From the NCBI RefSeq assembly GCF_035958815.1, contig NZ_CP108383.1:2542001-2606000 (forward strand): a stretch of DNA of 64,000 bases, given 5' to 3'. This stretch comes from Nocardia sp. NBC_01327 (GTDB taxonomy: Bacteria > Actinomycetota > Actinomycetes > Mycobacteriales > Mycobacteriaceae). A model generated the notes under the pieces. It was not told the origin of the DNA. It did not search any database and was given only the letters and a program-made list of their open reading frames with translations. The translations under genes were made by a program, and so were the position numbers. This document shows positions 8,921 through 18,763 of the stretch, in pieces; within the stretch, counting starts at the first letter, position 1, and each line of letters begins with the position of its first letter.

Positions 8921-9126
8921 GCGTGTTTCCTCGTGTTCCTTCGTTTGGTGGTTTATGCGGGAAGCAAAGTCTCCGGGCGCACTACGCAGTCGTAGCGCAG
9001 CACCGACGAACGAGGTTACCAGGCAACGACTCGGGCATGAAATCGGCCCCGTTCGCAACGGGGCTGATGCGAGAAATTTACCCCGGTCCAACTGCGTGTT
9101 GCTCCTGCGTGATGGACCATTTTGGC

Positions 9127-10761
9127 ATGACCCCCGCTGCAGCCGCACGATCGGCCGCGGCCGCTCACCATTCGAACGGCCGCGTCGAGACCGACGATGC
9201 GGCGGTGGGTGTCTTCGCGGGATACCGACCCGGCCGCTACGCCCGGGCTTATGACGAAATGTTCGATCCCACGGGACGGGCGCGCGCTCCCTACAAGGGC
9301 ATCTATGCCGCGCTGGCCACCATCGACGCATCGGATCTGGCGGCCAGGGCCGAGGCGCTGGCCCGTGCCTTCGTGGACCAGGGCATCACCTTCTCGCTGT
9401 CCGGTCAGGAGCGGCCGTTCCCGCTCGATCTGGTGCCCCGAGTAATAGCCGCCACCGAGTGGACCAAACTCGAGCGCGGCATCAAACAGCGCGTGCGGGC
9501 GCTCGAGGCCTTCCTGGCCGATGTGTACGGCGAGCAGACCATCCTGCGCGATCAGGTCATCCCCAAACGGCTCGTCACCTCGTGCGCGCATTTCCACCGC
9601 GAGGCCACCGGCCTGGTGCCGCCCAACGGTGTGCGCATTCATGTCGCCGGCATCGATGTGATCCGCGACGAACACGGCGATTTCCGTGTGCTGGAAGACA
9701 ATCTGCGCTCGCCGTCCGGGGTGTCGTATGTGATGGAGAATCGCCGCACCATGGCGCGCGTGTTCCCCGATCTGTTCGCCTCCCATCGGGTGCGGGCCGT
9801 CGGCGACTATCCCAGCCAGCTGCTGCGCGCCCTGCGCGCGGCCGCCGCGCCCAATGAAGCCGATCCGACCGTGGTGGTGCTCACCCCCGGCGTCTACAAC
9901 TCCGCCTATTTCGAACATTCGCTGCTGGCCCGCCAGATGGGTGTCGAATTGGTCGAGGGCCGAGACCTGTTCTGCCGCGACAGCACCGTCTATATGCGCA
10001 CTACCGCGGGGGAGCGGCAGGTCGATGTCATCTACCGCCGCATCGACGACACCTTCCTCGATCCCATGCAGTTCCGGCCGGATTCGATGCTGGGCGTCGC
10101 GGGTGTGCTGAATGCGGCGCGTGCGGGCACGGTGGTGCTGGCCAATGCGGTCGGCAACGGTGTCGGCGACGACAAACTCGTCTACACCTATGTGCCCGCG
10201 TTCATCGAGTACTACCTGGGCGAGAAACCGATTCTGCCCAATGTGGATTCGTATCGCTGCTGGGAGCCGGACGAGCGCGACGAGGTGCTCGACCGGGTCG
10301 CCGAACTGGTGGTGAAACCGGTGGAGGGTTCCGGCGGCTACGGCATTGTCATCGGCCCCGACGCCAGCCAGAAGGAATTGGATGCCGTGCGCCGAAAAGT
10401 GCGCGCCGATCCGCGCGGTTGGATCGCCCAGCCGGTAGTCCAATTGTCCACGGTGCCAAGCAAAATCGGTGGCCGACTAGCGCCGAGGCATGTGGATCTG
10501 CGCCCCTTCGCGGTCAATGACGGCGACGATATCTGGGTACTGCCGGGCGGTTTGACCCGTGTGGCACTGCCCGACGGTTCCCTGGTGGTGAATTCCAGCC
10601 AGGGCGGCGGCAGTAAGGACACCTGGGTCCTGGCCCCGAGAACCTCTGTGGAAGAACGCGAACTGGCAGGCACGCAGCTGGTGAGCGAACAGCACATCTC
10701 GCGTGATCGTGAGCAGTCGCGAGAACCCTCGCCCACTCGGGCAAGTCAACAACAGCAATAG
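9127..10761 (+). CDS. Circularly permuted ATP-grasp protein (DUF404/DUF407 type)
   Basis: A 544-aa protein of the CP-ATP-grasp family (Rv2411c equivalent). Visible blocks include [40 protein letters not shown] (nucleotide/metal site), [20 protein letters not shown] and [17 protein letters not shown], followed by [23 protein letters not shown]-grasp enzymes join a carboxylate to an amine through an acyl phosphate. The next two genes, alpha-E and transglutaminase-like, are its constant partners in many bacteria, and comparative genomics suggests a peptide or amide conjugation pathway; the product is unknown. The start is ATG 9127; ATG 9112 would add five residues. Confidence 0.88.
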   Translation: MTPAAAARSAAAAHHSNGRVETDDAAVGVFAGYRPGRYARAYDEMFDPTGRARAPYKGIYAALATIDASDLAARAEALARAFVDQGITFSLSGQERPFPLDLVPRVIAATEWTKLERGIKQRVRALEAFLADVYGEQTILRDQVIPKRLVTSCAHFHREATGLVPPNGVRIHVAGIDVIRDEHGDFRVLEDNLRSPSGVSYVMENRRTMARVFPDLFASHRVRAVGDYPSQLLRALRAAAAPNEADPTVVVLTPGVYNSAYFEHSLLARQMGVELVEGRDLFCRDSTVYMRTTAGERQVDVIYRRIDDTFLDPMQFRPDSMLGVAGVLNAARAGTVVLANAVGNGVGDDKLVYTYVPAFIEYYLGEKPILPNVDSYRCWEPDERDEVLDRVAELVVKPVEGSGGYGIVIGPDASQKELDAVRRKVRADPRGWIAQPVVQLSTVPSKIGGRLAPRHVDLRPFAVNDGDDIWVLPGGLTRVALPDGSLVVNSSQGGGSKDTWVLAPRTSVEERELAGTQLVSEQHISRDREQSREPSPTRASQQQQ

Positions 10762-10808
10762 CAACGGCGCTGCTGGGCAGGTGAAGTAATACGTTAGGCG
10801 GTCGAATT

Positions 10809-11777
10809 ATGCTGGCGCGCAATGCCGAATCTCTCTTCTGGATCGGTCGTTACGTCGAACGCGCCGAGTACACGGCGCGCATCCTGGATGTGGCGGTGCA
10901 TCAATTGCTCGAGGAGGCGACGGTCGACCCGGATCGAACATCCCGGGTGCTGTTGCGGGTACTCGGGATCGAAACTCCGGAAGAGGAACTCGATGTGTGG
11001 TCGGTGACCGAGCTGGTCGCCTTCGGCCGGGAGCATGACGGCTCCATTGTCGATTCCGTCAGCCGGGCCCGCGAGAATGCCAGGGGTGCAAGGGAAGTCG
11101 CCTCGACCGAAATGTGGGAATGTCTAAATTCCACCTATAACGGCCTGGCCGCGGCCGAACGAGCCGCGCGGGCGCTCGGCCCGCACGAGTTCTGCCACTA
11201 CATCACCGATCGCGCGGCCATGTTCGCCGGACTTTCCGATTCGACGCTGAGCCGCGACGACGGTTATCGATTCCTGCTCCTGGGCCGTTCCATCGAGCGC
11301 GTCGATATGACTGTGCGCCTATTGCTTTCGCGTGCGGGCGACCGCACCTCCTCCCCGGCCTGGGTGACCGTGCTGCGGTCCGCCGGTGCGCACGATCCGT
11401 ATCTGCGCACCCAGCGCGGTGTGCTCGACGCCAATCAGATCGCCGAATTCATCCTGCTGGACCGGCTTTTCCCGCGTTCGGTCTTCCATTCCCTGCGAGT
11501 CGCGGAAACCTGTCTGCAGGAACTGGATCAGCGCCCCAACAGCCGATTCGCGGCCCGGCAGGAAGCGCATCGACTACTCGGCCGGGCTCGCAGCGAACTG
11601 GAGTTCCTGCCGGCCGCCGTACTGCTCGAGGATCTGCCCGCCCGGCTGCTGTGGTTGCAGGAGACCTGCCGGGAAGTCGGGGAAGCGGTGGCGCTGCAGT
11701 ACTTTCACGCCGAAACCTGGGTGGCCTGGACCGGTCTGCACGGCCGCAACGGCGCCCTGGTGGAGGAGACGATATGA
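10809..11777 (+). CDS. Alpha-E domain protein (DUF403)
   Basis: A 322-aa, mostly helical protein opening with MLARNAESLFWIGRYVERAEYTAR, the hallmark of the alpha-E family (Rv2410c equivalent). The family accompanies CP-ATP-grasp and transglutaminase-like proteins and is thought to assist or carry out part of the same amide-forming pathway; no reaction is established to my knowledge. It begins 47 bp after the ATP-grasp gene and its stop overlaps the next ATG by four bases. Confidence 0.87.
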   Translation: MLARNAESLFWIGRYVERAEYTARILDVAVHQLLEEATVDPDRTSRVLLRVLGIETPEEELDVWSVTELVAFGREHDGSIVDSVSRARENARGAREVASTEMWECLNSTYNGLAAAERAARALGPHEFCHYITDRAAMFAGLSDSTLSRDDGYRFLLLGRSIERVDMTVRLLLSRAGDRTSSPAWVTVLRSAGAHDPYLRTQRGVLDANQIAEFILLDRLFPRSVFHSLRVAETCLQELDQRPNSRFAARQEAHRLLGRARSELEFLPAAVLLEDLPARLLWLQETCREVGEAVALQYFHAETWVAWTGLHGRNGALVEETI

Positions 11778-12616
11778 GCTGGCGGATGCGGGTGGTGCAC
11801 ACCACCGGTTATGTGTACGACGCGCCGGTCTCCCGCTCGTTCAACGAGGCGCGGCTCACCCCGCGCGCGGACAGCCGCCAGAACGTGATCCTGAACCGGG
11901 TGGAGACCGTGCCCTCGACCCGCTCCTTCCGCTATGTCGACTATTGGGGCACCGCGGTGACCGCCTTCGACCTGCACGCTCCGCACAGCGAATTGGAGAT
12001 CACCAGCGCCTCCGTGGTGGAGACCGAACCGTTCGCGGGCCCCGCCGAGGAACTCTCATGGGAGGAGTTGCGCGGCGACGATATCGTCGACCGTTTCGAC
12101 GAATTGCTCTCGCCCACCGGATATGTCCCGCGCGAGCGCCGGCTGTCCCCGATCGCGCGGCAGCTCTCGCGCGGTGTCCCGCCCGCCAAAGCCGTTGTGC
12201 GCGCGGCGGAATGGGTGCATCAGGAAATGACCTACCTGGCCGGGAGCACCTCCGTGCACACCTCGGCCGTACAGGCCTTCGCCGAAAGGCAAGGCGTATG
12301 CCAGGACTACGCGCACCTGACCCTGCTGCTGTTGCGGACCATGGGGATTCCCAGCCGATACGTCTCGGGCTATCTGCATCCCGATCCCGCCGCCGAGGTG
12401 GGCAATACCGTCGCCGGCCAGATGCACGCCTGGGTGGAGGCCTGGACGGGGCAGTGGTGGGGCTACGACCCGACCAATAATATCCCCGTCACGGAGCAAC
12501 ACGTGTCAGTCGGTGTCGGGCGTGATTACGCGGATGTGCCGCCTCTGAAAGGTATCTTCAGCGGGAGTGGCTCGACCGATCTCGAGGTGGTAGTGGAGAT
12601 CACCAGGCTCGCATGA
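11774..12616 (+). CDS. Transglutaminase-like cysteine protease domain protein
   Basis: A 280-aa protein with an N-terminal beta domain (RMRVVHTTGYVYDAPVSRSF) and a transglutaminase-like core. The catalytic triad is visible as Cys in ERQGVCQDYAHL, His in GQMHAWVEAW and Asp in WGYDPTNN. Members act as peptidases or amide-forming enzymes. The ATG overlaps the alpha-E stop (ATGA), implying coupled translation and joint action with the ATP-grasp and alpha-E proteins. Rv2409c equivalent by order. Confidence 0.9.
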   Translation: MSWRMRVVHTTGYVYDAPVSRSFNEARLTPRADSRQNVILNRVETVPSTRSFRYVDYWGTAVTAFDLHAPHSELEITSASVVETEPFAGPAEELSWEELRGDDIVDRFDELLSPTGYVPRERRLSPIARQLSRGVPPAKAVVRAAEWVHQEMTYLAGSTSVHTSAVQAFAERQGVCQDYAHLTLLLLRTMGIPSRYVSGYLHPDPAAEVGNTVAGQMHAWVEAWTGQWWGYDPTNNIPVTEQHVSVGVGRDYADVPPLKGIFSGSGSTDLEVVVEITRLA

Positions 12617-12679
12617 CCGTAAGTCGGCAGGACACAGATGCTCTCCGCGATAGGCGGGGACGATCCCGGAAGGTGGCTG

Positions 12680-13459
12680 ATGTCTCCTACAGCTCAGGAA
12701 GTCGTCGAGGATCTAACCGAGTTAGAAGAGGTTTCGCTGGCGCGGAAGCTGCTCGCCGAGACGTTCGGCACCTTTGTGCTGGTACTCGGCGGTGTCGGCA
12801 CCGCGGTGATCGCGGGTGACCGGGTGGGCGCGCTCGGAGTCGCGCTGGCCTTCGGGTTGACCCTGCTCTTCCTGGTGTACGCCATCGGACCGATCTCCGG
12901 CTGCCATGTGAATCCGGCGGTCACCGTCGGACAGCTGCTGCTGGGCCGGGTCACCGCGGGTGTCGCCGCGGCCTACTGGGTGGCGCAGGTGATCGGCGGT
13001 CTGATCGGTGGCGCGGTGATCTACGCCATCGCCAAGAATCTGCCGTCCTACGACCGCGCCACCAACGGGCTCGGCGCCAATGGCTGGGGTGCGCACAGTC
13101 CCTCGAAGGTGGAGCTCGGCGGCATCGTCACCAATGGTTACGGCCTGGCCGCGACCATCACCGTCGAGATCATCCTGACCGCGCTGCTGGTGTTCGTGGT
13201 GCTGGCCTCCACCGATCAGCTCTCGGATGTGCCGCTGGCAGGTCTGTCGATCGGTTTCACGCTGGCCGTCATCCACCTGATCTCGATCCCGATCGACAAC
13301 ACCTCCGTCAACCCGGCGCGCAGCCTCGGTGTGGCCTTCTATCAGGACGGTGCGCTCGCGCAGGTGTGGGTCTTCCTCGTTTTCCCGCTGGTCGGCGGTG
13401 TCCTCGGCGCCCTCGTCTACAGCGGCATCTTCGGTCGCTCCCGCAACCTGGTGAGCTGA
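12680..13459 (+). CDS. MIP family channel (aquaporin/glycerol facilitator type)
   Basis: A 259-aa six-helix membrane protein with both NPA half-helices, HVNPAVTVG and SVNPARSLG, so a full aquaporin fold. The Arg after the second NPA fits the selectivity filter. It resembles AqpZ more than GlpF (no NPARD aspartate), but solute choice cannot be read safely. ATG 12680 is preferred because GGAAGGTGG lies just upstream; an ATG at 12638 would add 14 residues. It follows the transglutaminase gene by 63 bp on the same strand and ends at a strong terminator, so it may belong to that operon. Confidence 0.88.
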   Translation: MSPTAQEVVEDLTELEEVSLARKLLAETFGTFVLVLGGVGTAVIAGDRVGALGVALAFGLTLLFLVYAIGPISGCHVNPAVTVGQLLLGRVTAGVAAAYWVAQVIGGLIGGAVIYAIAKNLPSYDRATNGLGANGWGAHSPSKVELGGIVTNGYGLAATITVEIILTALLVFVVLASTDQLSDVPLAGLSIGFTLAVIHLISIPIDNTSVNPARSLGVAFYQDGALAQVWVFLVFPLVGGVLGALVYSGIFGRSRNLVS

Positions 13460-13476
13460 CAGCTCTTTCGCGATTC

Positions 13477-13508
13477 GAATGCCCCGTTCCCCGCGGAACG
13501 GGGCATTC
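13477..13508. terminator. Symmetric terminator between convergent mip and pemK genes
   Basis: GAATGCCCCGTTCC (13477-13490) and GGAACGGGGCATTC (13495-13508) form a perfect 14-bp stem with a CCGC loop, lying between the two stop codons. No U-tract, so it probably works in both directions as a stem-only terminator. Confidence 0.85.
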
Positions 13509-13514
13509 GCTCGT

Positions 13515-14093
13515 TCAGTGCCAGTGGTATTCGGCGCACAGCCGGTGCGCGACCCGGTCGAAGATCTTGCGGGGGACGATGGCGCCCTCGCGGCGGATGC
13601 CGTCCTCGGGGACATCGAGCACCCGATCCAGGCGCACCCAGCTCGACCGGCCCTCGTGATCCCAGGCGCCGGGGCCGATGCCGACCCAATTGTGGTGGTG
13701 CTCATGGTCTTCGTTGGAGGAGAGCATCAGTCCCAGTAGCGTGCCGCGCTCGCGGCCGACGACCAGCACCGGCCGGTCCTTGCCATTGCTGGGGTCCTCC
13801 TCGTACGGCACCCAGGTCCAGACGATTTCACCCGGATCGGCACGCCCGTCCAATTGCGGGCTGTAGACGATCATCCGGGCGCGTTCCCCCGAGGGCACCC
13901 CGGCCGAGGAGGTCGGCCGGACCGAAACCGGTGGTGCGGGCCGCGCGGCCACCGCGCGCAGGGCCCGGCCCCACATCGAGGAGTTCTGCATCCGCCCGAA
14001 CAATTTGGGCGCCTGCTGCTTGACGATATGCGTGCCCTGCTCTTTTGCCACGATCCCCAACTGCTTCCCCAGAGCGTTCCACCTGCCGGCCAT
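13515..14093 (-). CDS. PemK/MazF-fold protein, no adjacent antitoxin
   Basis: A 192-aa protein. The C-terminal 120 residues carry the PemK/MazF barrel: GEIVWTWVPYEE, RPVLVVGRERG, LMLSSNEDH and the final SWVRLDRVLDVPEDGIRR. The N-terminal 70 residues are a basic, Pro-rich extension not seen in classic toxins. MazF-type proteins cut RNA, but no antitoxin gene flanks this one: the neighbours are a convergent channel gene and divergent lepA. The mycobacterial equivalent (Rv2405) is likewise solitary, so a housekeeping RNA or DNA-binding role is as likely as toxicity. The start is probably leaderless (TAGGCT 6 nt upstream). Confidence 0.78.
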   Translation of the reverse strand: MAGRWNALGKQLGIVAKEQGTHIVKQQAPKLFGRMQNSSMWGRALRAVAARPAPPVSVRPTSSAGVPSGERARMIVYSPQLDGRADPGEIVWTWVPYEEDPSNGKDRPVLVVGRERGTLLGLMLSSNEDHEHHHNWVGIGPGAWDHEGRSSWVRLDRVLDVPEDGIRREGAIVPRKIFDRVAHRLCAEYHWH

Positions 14094-14099
14094 CTCGGC

Positions 14100-14105
14100 A
14101 GCCTA
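14100..14105 (-). promoter_or_regulatory. Candidate -10 box (TAGGCT) for a leaderless pemK-like transcript
   Basis: Read on the minus strand, TAGGCT ends 6 nt before the ATG at 14093 and no SD intervenes, the leaderless layout. Pattern-based inference. Confidence 0.4.
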
Positions 14106-14249
14106 GTGGCGGATGTCCGGTTTCTCATCCGGGCCGGATTCGCCTGTGCTGAGCGGCGGTTCGCCGCCCGGGTGCTCCACTGGCGAGAGCGGTTCACCGC
14201 GCACCGTAGACTTCGGGGTTGACATGCCGCTGTTTCGCCATGCCGAGGA

Positions 14250-16103
<1,854 letters not shown>

Positions 16104-16120
16104 AGCGCCGCTTCGGTACT

Positions 16121-16152
16121 CGTGCCCCGCTGCCATTCGGTAGCGGGGCACG
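16121..16152 (+). terminator. lepA terminator
   Basis: CGTGCCCCGCT (16121-16131) pairs perfectly with AGCGGGGCACG (16142-16152), 18 bp after the lepA stop. The rest of the 374-bp gap to the next gene holds one more hairpin at 16431 and nothing else I can name. Confidence 0.85.
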
Positions 16153-16430
16153 GTGCTGTTCGGGGCCGGACTACTGATTTCGTGAGATCGGGGTAACTCG
16201 CCGGGTACGTCCAAAATCGGTTTGGCACACGACCGCCGGCACGCGTGCACGACAGTCCACGGCTCTCGGCCGTGCGCCGAAGGGTCGGAGAGGCGGCCCA
16301 GCAATCTGGGGCTTCCGAAGTCATATGCCGGATGACAAGCTATGTGTCGCACCACTGTGCACACCGCCTTCTACCTGGTGGATGTGACAGACCGGGTATC
16401 CGGAAATAGGGTGTGAAACGAGTTGAGAAC

Positions 16431-16455
16431 GGCGGTCCGCCAGGTGCGGACCGCC
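16431..16455 (+). promoter_or_regulatory. Hairpin in the 5' leader of the Pro/Gly-rich gene
   Basis: GGCGGTCCGC and GCGGACCGCC form a perfect 10-bp stem with a five-base loop, ending 22 nt before the ATG at 16478 and just upstream of its purine-rich RBS. It could be an attenuator or an mRNA-stabilising structure. No U-tract follows. Function inferred. Confidence 0.5.
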
Positions 16456-16477
16456 GATCCTTGAGAGTGGAGCTTGT

Positions 16478-18763
16478 ATGACGCGTGACCTGCCCTTCGA
16501 CGACGCACCAGCTGTGGGCGGCGATGATGCGGGTGACGCCGCGTATCGGATTGCCGACGGGGTCGCGCGCGTGGCGAGGGCGGGCGCATATGTCACCGGC
16601 GGAGCTCTCATCGCCTCGGCCGGCACGCGCGGGGGTCCCACCCCGGCGATCGATCACGACAGCCGCAATGTGGGCTGGTCGCAGGTCGATGATCCGCATC
16701 CGGACGTGCCCAGCCCGACCCTCACCTTCCCGGATCTGACCGTCGATCGCATGCCGCCCGCGCACGGCGGTTACGGCGGCATCGCGCCGGTCGCGGCGCC
16801 GGACGATCATTTCGGCACCGATGCCGGGCTGCTGCCGTCGCACTTCGATGCCAGCTCCATGCCGGATCCGAGCATGGCGGGCTTCCACGGTGTGGGTCTG
16901 CCCGATACGGATCTGCCCGCCAGCTTCACCCTGCCGTCCTCGCACGATTACCAGTCGCAGTCCGGTTTCGAGCTACCCGGCGACGGACAGTCCACGGGCC
17001 TGCCCTTCGGGGCGCAGCCCGGTCTGCCCGTCGAGGATCAGCAGTTCCAGATTCCGGGCGGGTTCCATCTGCCGGACTTCGACGGACTGCACCTACCCGG
17101 CCTGAGCAATGACGGCTTCGCCACGCACGGTTTCGACGGACTGCACCTACCTGGGTTGCCCGGCGGCGGTTTCGGTCAACCCGGTGGTGGTTTCGGTCAA
17201 CCCGGTGGTGGTTTCGGACAGCCCGGTGGTGGTTTCGGACAGCACGGCGGTGGTTTCGGCCCGCACGGTAGCGGCGAAGGTTTCGGAGACGGTTCGCACG
17301 CAGGCATTTTCGACGGTATCGGCAATGGCCCCGTCGGGGTGTACGTCAGCACCGACTGGGCCGTCAATATGCACGTCGGACTCGACGGTGTGCAGTTCGA
17401 ATCGGATTTGAAGGTCGATGTCGCGGTAGGCAATGTCGGCCACCAGCTCGATCAGTTCACACAGGATATGGGACAGGGGATTTCGCATATCCCCGCCGGT
17501 CTGCCGGGCACGCCCGTCGACCCGAACAACCCGTTCGCCTCCGCCGCGGGACTGACCGGCAGCCCGAACTCGGCCGCGAATCCCGCAGGCCCGCAGGCTA
17601 ATTCGCAGGCATTCGGCGCGGCCGGTCCGGTGAGTGGCCTGCCCGGTTCCCCGGTCGGGGCCGCCGGTGCGCCGGGTCTCGGCGCTGCCGGTACTCCCGG
17701 GGCCGCCCCCGGAGCTCCCGGACTCGCCGCTCCCGCCGGTGCGCCTGTGTACAGCGCCCCGAGCGCTCCCGCCTTCGCTCCGGCCGCTCCGCTGCCCGCC
17801 GCTGCCGCCCCGATCGCCATCGCCCCGATCGCGCCCGTCGCGGCCGCCCCGGTCTTCATGCCCCCGGTCGCCGTCGCGCAGCCGGTGGTCACCACTCCGC
17901 TGCAGACCACGATTCAGCCGGATGCCGCGACGCATCCGATCGCGAATCTCCTGACCACACCCGGCCAGTCGCCACTGACCGCTTCGGCGGCGAATGCCCC
18001 GGCGCTGTTCAACCACGCCGGTCCGGTGCTGCTGGCCTCGGGCGCACGCGGTGATTCCGAGCATCCGGTGAGCGCCATCGCCAAGCCGATGCCGCTGACC
18101 ACCGCGCCCGGTGGGTCGGTACCGCAGATCAGCGTGCCCGCGAAGCCGGACCCGGTGCTCACCACGGCGCCCTCGGTCCCGCCGGTCACCAAGATGCCCG
18201 GTATCGATCCGGTGACCAAGGTGCCGGTGCTCACCACCGCTCCCACCGTGCCGACGACTGCGCACGCGCCCGTCACGGTCGCCCCGGTCACGCCGGATCC
18301 GGACTCCGATACCACCACGCGCCCGCACTATCCGGCCGATGACACCGACACCCACGGCACCGTGCCGCCGGTCACCGTGCCGAGCGATACCGATTCGGCG
18401 CCGACGCATCAGCCGCCGGTCACCAATCCGTCGCCGCCGAGCGTGCCGACCACGCAGCCGGATCTGCCGACTCACGGTGCCCAGCCCCCTGTTTCGCTGG
18501 ATCCGCCGGTGCCGGTGATGCCGAACGTGGTGCAGCCGCCGACCACCCAGCCGCATGTGCCGGATGCGCCCAAACCGGTGAAACCCGCTGGGGACCCGAT
18601 AGATTCGGGTCTGCACGTGATGCCGATCGCCGATGATTCCACGCTGCACCCGGTCTTCCTGATGCATGACGGCGGGCTCACGACGGGGCTCATGCCGACC
18701 GACACCTCCTTCGCCGACACCCACTATCAGGTACACGGCCCGTTCGATCACACGCTGCTGTGA
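16478..18763 (+). CDS. Large Pro/Gly/Ala-rich protein with tandem repeats, coupled to the dynamin gene
   Basis: A 761-aa low-complexity protein I do not recognise by family. It has a short N-terminal domain (AYRIADGVARVARAGAYVTGG), two FDGLHLPGL blocks, five GGGFGQP-type heptads (17162-17266), a brief structured section (VYVSTDWAVNMHVGLDGVQFESDLKVDVAVGNV) and a long Ala/Pro/Thr/Val tail. No clear signal peptide. Its stop overlaps the start of the IniA-like dynamin gene, so the pair is probably one functional unit. In M. tuberculosis the Gly/Ala-rich IniB precedes IniA; an IniB-like role is suggested by position and composition only. Confidence 0.75.
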   Translation: MTRDLPFDDAPAVGGDDAGDAAYRIADGVARVARAGAYVTGGALIASAGTRGGPTPAIDHDSRNVGWSQVDDPHPDVPSPTLTFPDLTVDRMPPAHGGYGGIAPVAAPDDHFGTDAGLLPSHFDASSMPDPSMAGFHGVGLPDTDLPASFTLPSSHDYQSQSGFELPGDGQSTGLPFGAQPGLPVEDQQFQIPGGFHLPDFDGLHLPGLSNDGFATHGFDGLHLPGLPGGGFGQPGGGFGQPGGGFGQPGGGFGQHGGGFGPHGSGEGFGDGSHAGIFDGIGNGPVGVYVSTDWAVNMHVGLDGVQFESDLKVDVAVGNVGHQLDQFTQDMGQGISHIPAGLPGTPVDPNNPFASAAGLTGSPNSAANPAGPQANSQAFGAAGPVSGLPGSPVGAAGAPGLGAAGTPGAAPGAPGLAAPAGAPVYSAPSAPAFAPAAPLPAAAAPIAIAPIAPVAAAPVFMPPVAVAQPVVTTPLQTTIQPDAATHPIANLLTTPGQSPLTASAANAPALFNHAGPVLLASGARGDSEHPVSAIAKPMPLTTAPGGSVPQISVPAKPDPVLTTAPSVPPVTKMPGIDPVTKVPVLTTAPTVPTTAHAPVTVAPVTPDPDSDTTTRPHYPADDTDTHGTVPPVTVPSDTDSAPTHQPPVTNPSPPSVPTTQPDLPTHGAQPPVSLDPPVPVMPNVVQPPTTQPHVPDAPKPVKPAGDPIDSGLHVMPIADDSTLHPVFLMHDGGLTTGLMPTDTSFADTHYQVHGPFDHTLL
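17162..17266 (+). repeat. Five 21-bp tandem repeats encoding GGGFGQP-type heptads
   Basis: Five in-frame 21-bp units encode GGGFGQP three times, then GGGFGQH and GGGFGPH. The first two units are identical except for one synonymous base. This looks like recent slippage expansion, so copy number may differ between strains. Confidence 0.85.

Noticed and set aside
17147..18751. Minus-strand ORF of 534 aa, Arg/His/Gly-rich, opposite the Pro/Gly-rich gene
   Set aside because: The plus-strand frame has an RBS, start and coupling to the dynamin gene; the antisense frame has none of these.
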